Part shown: positions 8,177 through 20,844 of the stretch, piece by piece | Layout of the letters: each line of letters starts with the position of its first letter | How positions within the stretch are numbered: the first letter of the stretch is position 1 | From: Chromera velia | Taxonomy: Eukaryota > Sar > Chromeraceae | DNA length: 30,546 nucleotides | Direction: 5' to 3' | Assembly (NCBI GenBank): GCA_018398765.1 | Contig: JAHBMJ010000925.1 | Coordinates: 8,229-38,774, forward strand | The notes under the pieces: model-generated | What the model saw: the letters and a program-made list of their open reading frames with translations, nothing else | What the model was told of the DNA's origin: nothing | Database searches by the model: none | Position numbers and translations under genes: made by a program

Positions 8177-11100
8177 CTGCAAAGAGAGAGAAAGGCACAA
8201 CAGTGGGCACCAAAGGATGGATGAGGATGCTCAGAGAGTGAGTGAGGGTGGAGGATTGATGGTTTGCGCAGCTATCTATCAAAAGGAGTTGCATTGCAGA
8301 GTTTAGAAATGACGATACAATTACGGAAAGACAAATTCCACTGACACCCTGCTTCCTTCTTTGCTTCTTTCCTTCTTTCCGTCTTTGTTTCTTTCTTTCT
8401 TTGGGTTCCCCGGAAGGACTCGCCGCTGGAGTCATCGGTCAGCTAGAGAGAGCCATGTATGGAGTGAAGAATGCCCCTCGTCTTTATGGAAAGCATTACA
8501 AACGGATATAAACGGATTGCAGCAGAAGAAGGATGGGAGGAAATCGTTGAGAGCATCTTTGTGTTGAAAGATGAAGAGAAGAAAGTGAAAGCAGTTCCTT
8601 CCTTCCTTCCTCCCGCTTTCCCGTATTCTCTCCGGCCTTGTACGCATGAGCGAAAAAAGCAAGGAACTCGGAAGTAAAGACAAGAAAGAAGCCGACCGAC
8701 CTGAGCCCACGCAGGCACCAGACGAGCCGCCAGCATCCACTCAAAGAAAGGGGATCGCCTCATCCATCTGAAAAAGGCAGTCAGGCATATGTAACAATGC
8801 TTACACGGCGCAAAACAGGCGGATCGACAAAGAGACAGACGGACAGATAGAGTCTATGGATACCGTCACACAGAGCACTTATGAATGTAAAGAGAGAGGC
8901 AGCCTCTCATCGCTCGTCTTCGGATCTTTGAGCATGCCTCCCCTCCCGTCTGACCAAATGCATGCAAGATCTTTGAGTCGTGGAACGACCAACGAGAATG
9001 CATGCCTGAAAAGTCGAAGTTTCTTCTATCCAACCATCCATCCATCCTCCATTCATCCAGCTGTTTCGCTACGTCCACCCAACAGCGAGTTTCTATGCGA
9101 TCATCCAAACGAGAAAAGAAACATTTGATACCCTAATTCAATCTCATCGTTGTCTTCCTGCATGGAGAAATTGTCAAGGCCCCCCCCCCTCAGGCTGGAG
9201 GCCGCACTGTTCGCTCATGCACTCACCCTGCCACAAGCCTCCCCCATGCGTGGTACCCCTGCATACATACACACACAGACGTATGCAGGAGGTTCAATGC
9301 ACGCACGCAGAAACTGGCTTACACGGCACTGTCACTTCCTTCCTTCATGCTCTTTCTGTACATGGGAGAAAGGAAGCGCTTTGTGCTTTGCATGGCGAGT
9401 TTCTGGGAAGATGAATGATGCTACTCGGTCCGCAACAGGAAGCTCTCGACTCAGACAAAGGGAGAAAGAAAGATGGACTAGGACTCTCGACTCGGACTGT
9501 GGTCCTCTGAATTCAGTCTTTGTGGACCGATCTCAGGATATACTTGCCCAGGGAAACTGCTCAGTGCAACAGCTAGGCGAATAGCCAATGCAAAAGCCAT
9601 CGTCGAAACACATAAGGAGGCACAGACACAAACACAGGTAGAGCGCCCTTTTGCACATGACGACACGTGACAAAAACGTTCTGCTGCTGGGGTTTTTGGT
9701 GAAACTTTCTCCATGTCTTTCGTAATACGCTTCAGATCGGGTAAACGAGCACTCTCCTGTCGGACAGACCTTCATGACTGCCAGAGGGATTTTGGTGTAT
9801 CCAATTTGTGTTTCCTTCCTGTATGCGGAACCTGAATGAACCAGTGACGAGGCGCACAGACACCCGAAATACGGAGAGGAGAAAGGTGAAGGAGGCGCAC
9901 GAACGTAAGGACCAAACCAGACAGGGAGGGGGGAGAAGGCACGAGGCAGAGACAATGGAGGGGGGAGGGGGGATCAAAGTCCAGAGAGAGAACCTTTGGT
10001 GATGCCGCGTAAGAAATAGGAGCACTCAAAATGAGACTCACAGGCAGGCACAAACCGACCGAAAAAAACAAACGGCAGCTCAAGCAGCACAGAGCCCAAC
10101 TGCCGTGCAAGGAGTCAAACAAACAAGCAAAGAAGACGAAGAACGATCAAAGGGACCCCAGGAGGCATCCACACATACCATCGAGGTACCCCGCTTTCCA
10201 TGCTGAGGTGCAAATGACAGAGGATCCACCAGAGCCATCGGAGGATCTCGATCGCATGACATCGCAGTCCATATTTGTGTCTGTCCACTGGCCATCGATG
10301 CACTGTACACGCTTTGAAAGTCCCTGTAACATTCTGCAAACAGACAGAGAGAGAAACAACCAGCCGAGCATGGATCTATCTTGCTTTGTTTGTATGATAG
10401 CCATACACGCGTGACAAAGAAGAGACCTCTGACAGAGCGTCTGTCTGACCTTGGATGGTTGAATCGACGTTCTCCCACGTTTGATTCTGGTTTCAACTCG
10501 GGTTCAAATATCCAGGCATTTGCTATCGAGATAGGCTCTGAGGTCCTGCCCCGAGCCATGTGTTCGATGTCCCTGTCACAATTTCTGCATGCGTACGCAT
10601 AGTACTGAAAGTAGCTGGTGGAGACGGTGGGACTCCAGATGTAGAACTGCATCCAGATCCAGAAGAGGAAGAACGGGATGGCGCAGGTCATCGTTAGGAA
10701 CGCCAGGAGAAACCAACCAATTTCTGCAGGTTAGAGAACAAAAGAAGACAATATGAGAGAGAGGCAGACATTCAGACACGTCGATGGACAGACACATCAG
10801 AGGATACAGAGGCAGCAGGTAGCAGGCAGCAAAACGTATAGGTGGTGAAATGGATAAAGAAAGGAGGAAAGAAGAGCCGTGGAGGTACCAGACAAGCTAA
10901 AAAGAGACAAATGAACAACAAAGCAAAAGAAAAGTCACTCACTGGTTCCAAAAAATTTCGCCAACTTTCCAGGCGTCTCTGCTTGTAGTTGCGGCAGTTG
11001 AAAAATAAAAATTCCTGTCTGCACGCACAAGATCGATCGAGGAAAGAACAAATGAAAGGGTGAATGAATCAATAAATGAATGAATGAATCCAGAAAGGAA

Positions 11101-12633
11101 TCAAGGGAGCAAGGAAAATTGATGGAAAGAAAGAAAGAAAGGAAGGGAGGAATGAAAGAAGGACGGGGAGCAGAAAGAAAAGAGGGACGGGGGGTGGAAG
11201 AAAGAATGAAAAGGGAGTCAGGAACGCAGAGAAGAAAGATGAATCATTGAAAGACAGCAGGAAGAAAGGAAAGAGAGACATCGAGGCAGGAAGAAAACAC
11301 AAGAAAAAAAAAAAAGAGAGAGAGAGAGAGAGAGAAAGAAAGACAGGCAGACAGACCGACAGGCAGACAGACAGACAGCCAGACAGACAGACAGAAACAA
11401 AGAATCAAAGCAAGAAAAGAAGGAAGGAAGGCAGAAAGGGAATGAAAAATTCAAGGAGCCAGAGAAGAAAGCGCCGAGCCTCCGAGCCCTGTGGAGGTCC
11501 CGAATGTATTCATATGTAGAGAAAACTGGGGCGAAAAGGTGATGGGAACCTTCTAAGGCAGAGTAGCCACACTTTTCTCATACTTTCCGTCTCATCAGAC
11601 CTAGTGATGTCAGTTCTGGCAGAAGACCCTCTTCTGTATTCAGGAATCTACGCAGACAATAAACGATGGAAAACGACGATTGTATGCAACACGACGAGAA
11701 GCAATCGCATGCACAAAAAACTCGATTTGTATTTCATCTGCAGACGCACCGACGAAGGCTGATCTCAGGACTCTCGGACAATCTAGGCGTGCTGCTATGG
11801 AACAAGCCCACTACAAGGAAGAGTGAACCTGCATGCTGTGCTGACGGCCGTACTTGAAAGAAAGAAAGCTCAGGCAAAGCAAACTCACCACAAACGCTGT
11901 GCAAACCATCCATATGACGCTCATGAGAAAGAGAGTCGGGGTTTTTGGATTGTTGAAAGTCTCCGGGTGAAAAGGTCCTCCAGGATCTGGAGATTGCTGC
12001 CCCCAAGTGAAAGCGCCGGCTTGCATCTTTCTCTTAACTTCATGCCCCCCTCGATGGACTTGGCAAGCGATTTGAAATTCTCCGCCATGCAGGCTCAGTC
12101 CGTACGCCTTTTCGGGCAAATCTTTTCGAAAATCGTCGTACGACCTCCACGTGTGGTCTCGTTCGAAGTTGATAAACATGTGTGCGTGCAAAGGGACAAT
12201 CGGTATGCTTGTACATCTACCTGCAGTCAACCAGCAGGAATGTGAAGAAAGAAAAAGCACCATGCGCACCTCAAGGAGCAAGCTTGAATATATGAATTCG
12301 ACGGCTGGGGCGTGAACACCCCCTGCACTAAAAAAGATATTTCTCGCTCAAGAGTCTAAGTTACTTCATTCTCCGAGCAGTGCCAGGCAGATCGATACGC
12401 GCATCGGACGAAACACATCTCATTTCATGGTGCGTGTCCTTTCGACATCACCAACGCAATCCGCTTTCCATTTTGACACCCATAATCTTCCTCGCCTTTT
12501 CACACGAGAAAGGACTCCGCAGTACTTGTCTTCTTCAACAAGAAAGAAAGGGTGCGACAGAACCATCGCACATCTACGTGTTTGAACAATGAACATTATT
12601 CCACTCACGCCTGTCATGCCCCATACAAAAGTG

Positions 12634-12689
<56 letters not shown>

Positions 12690-14904
12690 TTGGGGATTTT
12701 AAGAGGCGCCCGTTAGTCCAACTGACTGACTGACTGACTGACTGACGGAAGCATGAGAAAGCAGGCATGTCGAATGACCCTGCCTGGCAGAGAATCTGCA
12801 TGTCCCCTGAGTCGGATTCAAGAGGGTAAGGCGTCGTGTCTCCTCGGCAGTTGATTGTTGCGTATGTGCCTGGCTGGAAAAAAGTGCTTGTCGTCACGGC
12901 CTTCCCTCCTCTAAAGTGGTCCGGGATGTTGATCTCCAACGGTCTGCATGCATCCATGCATGGGAGCGCGAGGCATGCAGACATGGATGTATAGGCGTGT
13001 ACACACGTATGTAGATAGAGTGATTTCTCCACTCACGATGCTTCGGCTTGAATTGAAAAACTGAAGTGGTCACCTTTGCCCCGAGAGAGCTCACACTTCG
13101 ACTATTGTCGTATGTATTTAAAAGAAAAGCACATGAGCATAAACATGCCCATGCAGCATTGCTCTCCATCAGACCTCACAAGAGTCCTGCTCTTTTTTGC
13201 TTTTCCACAGTCTTGCGTTCGCCACCAATTACAGGGGAACAAGGTAGGGAGAGATCCATCGCTACATGCACTTCCATGGACTGACTGACTCACTTTGCAA
13301 TACGGCCGTACGTAACCATTTCACCAAGAACGTAGCGCGAGCTGACCCCCAGCCCGGGGGTGGGGCATGCCGCTGCATTCACGCATTCAGTAAGTCACAA
13401 ACAATCAGTTTGGGTGGCTGGCGGACTGAAAAATAGGCATCACCAAAACTTCTAGAAGGTTACCACTACAAAGGGAGAAGTGCAGACGAGACAGTGCAAA
13501 AACAAAAAGGCAACGTATGCATTCTATTCCGCTGCGCAAAAAGAGAACCACAGGCTCTCTGAGAAAAACTGGGAGTAATCATTTTGTCCGACGAGGTTGT
13601 TCGTCCTTCCTCTTCTCAGACAGTTTGAGGTACCAGACCAAAGAAGAGTCAGTGAGTGAGGCAGTGAGTAAGTGAGTGAGTGAGTGAGTGAGTCAGTGTC
13701 TCAGGGGTGTACACCCACGTACGTTCACATTCCAGGGATTGGCGCTGCCAGTAGCCGTCAATACAGAAAATTCTCTCTCGGTCCAACTGGTCAGTTTTGC
13801 TCCCGAACCCTCTGCATCCAAATTCACATTCATTCATGCATGCTTACGGACTTTCAGACGCAAACTTGACCAGATGAAACTCAGTCCCCCCCCCTCTCAG
13901 AATTCATTTCTCATTGTGGTGTTCTTGACCTCAACCCTTCCAGCCCTTTTACCTTGCCCCTCCACTTATCCTCCCCCCCCTGTGACTCTCTTCAGCCTAA
14001 AAGCCCATTTCAGCCCAGCGACCATTTCTCCGATGAATACCCACCTATCCGCTCTCAACTTCGCCTTTTCGAGCACACGCACTCACACTCACTCACACCC
14101 AATCTCAAACAAACGAGGTAGAACTTGAAGGAAGGGTCTTACTTACTTGTTGCAGGTCACCCACACGTACGAACGAGACGGGTGGGGTCTCTGAAGTCCA
14201 TGAGGTCCGTCTGTGATCAGATACGGTCCCGTCTCTGACCACTCCACATTGCCAGCAGAAGAAGACTGGGGGGGATGGTAGTCTAGTCGGCAGGGCCCTG
14301 CCAGCAGACACGCAGACAGAAAGGCAGTGAGTGAGGGAGGTAGACCAGCTGTCAGACACAAACAGACACACAGACGAACCAACAAACAGAGAGACAAGCA
14401 TGGAATCACACACGCAAGCAAGCAGGTCGTCATGAAGGTCCTGAAGCAGCACACAAACAAACAGACCTACACAAGCATAAGTTCTCCATCTACCTGCCCG
14501 ACTGACTTTCACAAATCAGATTCCTGCTCGTCCACGCTCCACCCACGCACCTCAATTGTTGGAATCTGCAGGCAGTCACAAATATCGAAATTCAGAGGAG
14601 ACAACAGATTGCGTGCCTTCTCAATAAAGGGTCCCTGCCGAAAGGACTGTTTGCGTAGCTTAACCATCAGCAACAGATTCTCAGCCTGAAATCCTGAACG
14701 AATCGCTGTGCTTGTCGACAATATGGTCACCCTTCTCCGCGGGAATTGAGACAGGCCGAACAACAGAAACCTTTTCATAAAGCTGACATGTCGACAAAAA
14801 GATGGACTAACGGAAAAGGAGGTGAGAAACATACACACAGAGGAGAGGAAGACCGACCGAAAAAGCGAAAAAGCTAGAGAGAAGACACAGGGAGACAAGC
14901 AGAT

Positions 14905-14979
<75 letters not shown>

Positions 14980-15729
14980 GAGACAGACAGACAGATAGGC
15001 CAAGTGACCTTGCAGAGACAGCAGACCCCCAGATCGGTTCATGCCCCTCGTTGCACGTGACCATGACCACCGAGGCCGGATTGGTGCTCTTGATCGGCCC
15101 CACCAGCAGATACGGCTGGTGCACGATCCCGTAAATGTCCGTTGACCCCAGCATCTGCACGCACGTCGAGCGAGCACGTATATAGATATTCGGTTCCTTT
15201 AAATCAATGAAGGTCTTTCTTGTGCAGGTACATTCGTAGGGCGCGGTTTTGAACCTCAGCATCTAGCAGCTGAATTGGGCGTTCAGGCGCATGCAGGCAG
15301 GAAGGGGAAATGGAAGAATTGCGGACAGGCAGGCCTCATTCGTCAAGACCTTTCACCGCTCCGAGCAGAGACCTCCCAGGAGAAACAGGCAAGGGCAGAA
15401 ATAACATGCAGTCGATGAGAGAGAGAGACTGTCATGTCATCCACATAAGTCAAAGCCGAAAGTTACTTCATTTCGCTTGGCGATCGGAGTTCCATTCTGA
15501 AAGAATAACGCGGGTGTATCTTCAGTTATTGAGCGTGTCTTGCGATAAAGGAAGTTTTACTAAAAAAACGGGTGGGCAGACGAAGAAGAATACCCACAAC
15601 GCTGCACGCGCACTTCGGGAAACAGAAACAGACGAGAACGATTGTCAGAGTATTGGAAATGAACATGTCAAGAAAAAGCAGAGAAAGAGAGAAAGAAACA
15701 GGCAGACAAGCGGACAGGCAGACAGACAG

Positions 15730-15796
<67 letters not shown>

Positions 15797-16413
15797 NGGC
15801 TGGTGCACGATCCCGTAAATGTCCGTTGACCCCAGCATCTGCACGCACGTCGAGCGAGCACGTATATAGATATTCGGTTCCTTTAAATCAATGAAGGTCT
15901 TTCTTGTGCAGGTACATTCGTAGGGCGCGGTTTTGAACCTCAGCATCTAGCAGCTGAATTGGGCGTTCAGGCGCATGCAGGCAGGAAGGGGAAATGGAAG
16001 AATTGCGGACAGGCAGGCCTCATTCGTCAAGACCTTTCACCGCTCCGAGCAGAGACCTCCCAGGAGAAACAGGCAAGGGCAGAAATAACATGCAGTCGAT
16101 GAGAGAGAGAGACTGTCATGTCATCCACATAAGTCAAAGCCGAAAGTTACTTCATTTCGCTTGGCGATCGGAGTTCCATTCTGAAAGAATAACGCGGGTG
16201 TATCTTCAGTTATTGAGCGTGTCTTGCGATAAAGGAAGTTTTACTAAAAAAACGGGTGGGCAGACGAAGAAGAATACCCACAACGCTGCACGCGCACTTC
16301 GGGAAACAGAAACAGACGAGAACGATTGTCAGAGTATTGGAAATGAACATGTCAAGAAAAAGCAGAGAAAGAGAGAAAGAAACAGGCAGACAAGCGGACA
16401 GGCAGACAGACAG

Positions 16414-16470
<57 letters not shown>

Positions 16471-16757
16471 NTCTCAATAAAGGGTCCCTGCCGAAAGGAC
16501 TGTTTGCGTAGCTTAACCATCAGCAACAGATTCTCAGCCTGAAATCCTGAACGAATCGCTGTGCTTGTCGACAATATGGTCACCCTTCTCCGCGGGAATT
16601 GAGACAGGCCGAACAACAGAAACCTTTTCATAAAGCTGACATGTCGACAAAAAGATGGACTAACGGAAAAGGAGGTGAGAAACATACACACAGAGGAGAG
16701 GAAGACCGACCGAAAAAGCGAAAAAGCTAGAGAGAAGACACAGGGAGACAAGCAGAT

Positions 16758-16798
<41 letters not shown>

Positions 16799-17548
16799 GA
16801 GACAGACAGACAGATAGGCCAAGTGACCTTGCAGAGACAGCAGACCCCCAGATCGGTTCATGCCCCTCGTTGCACGTGACCATGACCACCGAGGCCGGAT
16901 TGGTGCTCTTGATCGGCCCCACCAGCAGATACGGCTGGTGCACGATCCCGTAAATGTCCGTTGACCCCAGCATCTGCACGCACGTCGAGCGAGCACGTAT
17001 ATAGATATTCGGTTCCTTTAAATCAATGAAGGTCTTTCTTGTGCAGGTACATTCGTAGGGCGCGGTTTTGAACCTCAGCATCTAGCAGCTGAATTGGGCG
17101 TTCAGGCGCATGCAGGCAGGAAGGGGAAATGGAAGAATTGCGGACAGGCAGGCCTCATTCGTCAAGACCTTTCACCGCTCCGAGCAGAGACCTCCCAGGA
17201 GAAACAGGCAAGGGCAGAAATAACATGCAGTCGATGAGAGAGAGAGACTGTCATGTCATCCACATAAGTCAAAGCCGAAAGTTACTTCATTTCGCTTGGC
17301 GATCGGAGTTCCATTCTGAAAGAATAACGCGGGTGTATCTTCAGTTATTGAGCGTGTCTTGCGATAAAGGAAGTTTTACTAAAAAAACGGGTGGGCAGAC
17401 GAAGAAGAATACCCACAACGCTGCACGCGCACTTCGGGAAACAGAAACAGACGAGAACGATTGTCAGAGTATTGGAAATGAACATGTCAAGAAAAAGCAG
17501 AGAAAGAGAGAAAGAAACAGGCAGACAAGCGGACAGGCAGACAGACAG

Positions 17549-17619
<71 letters not shown>

Positions 17620-20600
17620 GAAAGAAAAAGGGAAGAAAAGACAAGGAGGCACACAAAATACGGAGAGACAGACCTCAGGGTCATCCTTTTGCGCATAGTC
17701 GTAGAGAGATGTGCACACCGCTGCACTCAATCACAACGCCCAACACTCACTCACCTACTCACTCACTCATTGATTCACTTTCTTGGTATAGCACGGGAGA
17801 ACAAAGTCACAAAGAATATCGCAGTATGGTATTCTGGCCAGCCGTACCTCAGAGACCACAACAGTCTTCCTTCCTCTCATTTGCTGCCTGAAAGTGTCTT
17901 TCCACAACTGTACAGACCGGCTGATAGGTTGACTTGAAGTCTCTTCCTTCTCATCACTTTACAGCGGAATCTTCTGGGAAAAGGAACGAGTGCGCAGGTG
18001 AGGCTAGTTACACTAGACAGAGGCTTGAAAGAAAAATGAATGACTCACGTTCGCATCGGAGTGTGATGGCAGTCCAGAATCCATTCTCACAGTACAAAGT
18101 GTCCATGTGATGAGGAGTTGTGGCAAGAGCACCCTCACCGCACGAGATCTGAATTTTGGCTCCGTGATGCTTCGAGATGTCGCTGACCTGCAAACCAACA
18201 GAAAAGAGAGACGAGAGTCATTCACCTGCCTCGGTATAAAGACCGAATTTCGGATTACTTTAAAGATGCTCTCTGCTTCCCCTCTCACTCCCATTTCATC
18301 ATCCGGTTTCTTGATGAAGCTTTGTATGCCCGTTGCAAGTCTCAACAGTCCATCTCCAATTTCTTTTTTCCTGACTCTGAAGCTTCAAGGAAAGGATTTA
18401 TTCAATCACTCTTCAATCCCAAAGTTTTTTGTTTGAACGCTGCACATGCCCAGTCCGCTGTGATCTGTGTTTTCTTCCAGGTGCTCTCCCTTCATTCTAT
18501 TCACTGTAGCCGCTGACTCTGTAGTATTTTGCATCTAGCTTCTGCTTTTCGAAGAGGATGTAGATCTCCTGGCAGGATCCTGCAAAGAAACAATAAGAGG
18601 CAAGCACAGGCATACGGATGCAGGTAGAGCTGCAACAGGTCCAGTCACCAGAAAAAGAAACAGTCAGTCTCGGGGGCCCGTACTTTCCTCAGGAGCCGCA
18701 GGTCGACAAGTGGACCCCATTCTAGGTGGCAAGTCGGGAAGGTGGTGTGGTGAGAGTGGACTGCTGGTCACAGTTCTCTCTGGTGTGCTCTCCTCAGAAA
18801 CAAAGTCATAAATGGAAGGAGGCAAAAAAGCAGAACAGAAAGAAACCGGACAGCCCACAAATGCACAAAAACCCATTGGGAACAGACACAGAGTGAGCGA
18901 AACACCAATCCATCCAAGGAAAAGACTTCTATGTTTCTCGTTTCTCATCACCGCTGGGAAGGTCAACTGACGGACGTTTGCAATTCAGTACGATGGCATC
19001 CCATAGACCATCATTGCACATCAACTGTTGTTCCGTCAACGTCTCCCGCAGGTATTCCTTCACCTCCTCTTCATCATCAGGCTGAGCTTCACTGCTTTTG
19101 TACGGTGTTGGATAGAAGCCGTAGTCAACATCGCATCTGCATTTGGAAGGAAATCAACGATGCACGGCATCGGATTGCGCACAAACGATGTTCAGAACTT
19201 CGATCAGTCCGGATCGGGTTCAACAATAAGACGTTTTTTATCATGTCTCTGCGGATTTCTCATGCATCATACGGCAGCAGACAGGAGACAGGTAGAAATA
19301 AAGGTCATTGGCTTTGGACAAAGGCCATCTTTCGTTGTGTGCATAAACCTTCATTCCCAGCTGATGCAGACGGTAGACGGTAAGAGACGGGGGGAGGTGA
19401 AAGAAAAGCGCAGAGTGAAAGAGGAGCCTGCAGTGCTTCCACGGATTCTGGGGTCTGGCTGCGCGATAGAGGGAGGTATCGCTGCCTCCCCTGCTTACCT
19501 TTTTGAACGTCTTTCTGACACACACAGGCAGGCGACCGGACAGAGGCAAGGACATACAGGCAGCCTGACAGAGAGAGGGACTGACACTACTTTTGCGAAA
19601 GTCTCTGGGCGAAAGTACAAAGTAGTGATCTCAGAGTCCCCCATGGTTCCCTTGACCTGCTCCACCTCCTCTATTGCAGGTGCGGAGAAGGAAGAGTTCA
19701 GATATCCTTCTGGGAGAGTCGGCATAGGGCAGATCTCTGCAGAAAGGAATTCAACGTTCCAGCAATTTAAAGAATCATGATGTCAAGATGTGCAAAGACT
19801 TGCAATTTTACAGAGAATGCTGAATCCGCCCAATGCGCCGGATGGTGCACGGAGAACTGTAACAAGCAACACATTTCGAGAGACAACGCACTGGTGAGAA
19901 ACAGACATTCGTACTCTCATGACCGAGACCAGAATGAGACTCCCACCCTTGGATAGAGAGATACTGACGAGCACGCATGCGCACAGATATTCTTTGCATT
20001 CTGATCCAGGGCAGCGAATCCAGCCACAAGCAGGAAAGCGCAAGAAAGACATTTTACACAGGCTTGTTCAGATGGGAGAACTTTGATAGCTTCCGCACAA
20101 TTTAAGTCGTTTCACTCTGTTGGCACTGTAAGTCAATGCTTCGAGGGAATAGAATTGGCACTGTAAGTCAATGCCCCGAGGTGAGGGAATAGAAGTGGCA
20201 CCCACGTTTGCACTTAATTCTCTGGGCAGTCCACTGGCCATCGAAGCACTCGAGGGTGTCCGTCTGGGACCAGTGGGTGCCGAGAGGATCCGCAACTTCG
20301 CCTTCGAAGATGCCTGCGGGTGCTGCTCCAATGAATCCGTCTCGGCAGGTGATCTGAAACTGCGACCTATGGGCATAAGTTCCTGCGAAGAGACCACAGT
20401 AGATTAGGAGAAGCATGACCTAGTGCGTGGCAGAGAGAGGACTTTTGTCTCCGGAAAGGCAATTGACAGTGAGCGAAAAGAATCAGTGTGTTCACTCTTG
20501 TTGTGTTCACAGAGAAAGCGAAAAGAACAAAAAAGTGTGCGTCAAAACCGGCATGCAGAAATCAATTTCTGAAACTCCAGGCCAGAATACCCTTAGTTAC

Positions 20601-20761
20601 CTGTCTCAGGGTCCCAGAAAGTCTCGTTGGGATGTTCTACCGTTTGAACCTCTTCGAGAGTGTTGACGAATGGGGGGCACCGCTCTGCATCCAGTGGCCG
20701 GCCAACCATGCCAAGAAAGAAGAAAGGGAAAAATGCGGGAAAGGAAGAAAGAAAGAAAGAG

Positions 20762-20796
<35 letters not shown>

Positions 20797-20805
20797 GAGA
20801 AAGAG

Positions 20806-20844
<39 letters not shown>

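Larger units (their letters stand above)
14619..17615. repeat. threefold copy of one locus joined by N
   Basis: 14619-15796 matches 16472-17615, and 15798-16470 matches 15114-15786 and 16933-17605. No base difference was noticed apart from the length of the (CAGA)n array near 14905-14997 versus 16757-16815. Each join lies at the end of a (GA)n/(CAGA)n repeat next to a single N. Confidence 0.85.

Noticed and set aside
7251-8306. Long plus-strand open frame of about 350 codons
   Set aside because: It is the antisense shadow of the last exon; composition (Arg/Pro/Ser-rich) and lack of splice context speak against a real gene.
8955-9005. Exon candidate after a tttcag site rich in GCATGC
   Set aside because: The phase-2 donors in it either create a stop or leave a 12-nt exon; skipping it gives a continuous frame.
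9560-9640. Hydrophobic minus-strand frame (MAFALAIRLAVALSS) as an extra membrane exon
   Set aside because: No acceptor in phase, and the flanking exons already join correctly.
10179-10333. Alternative protein-like frame (CYRDFQSVYSASMASG...)
   Set aside because: It needs a different donor upstream and then hits a stop in the next exons; the other frame carries the sushi signature and fits all phases.
11069-11519. Long open frames in Ser/Leu/Phe or Lys/Arg-rich translation
   Set aside because: They are translations of polypurine and (CAGA)n repeats; the same applies to frames at 15500-17730, 20606-20924 and 28040-28357.
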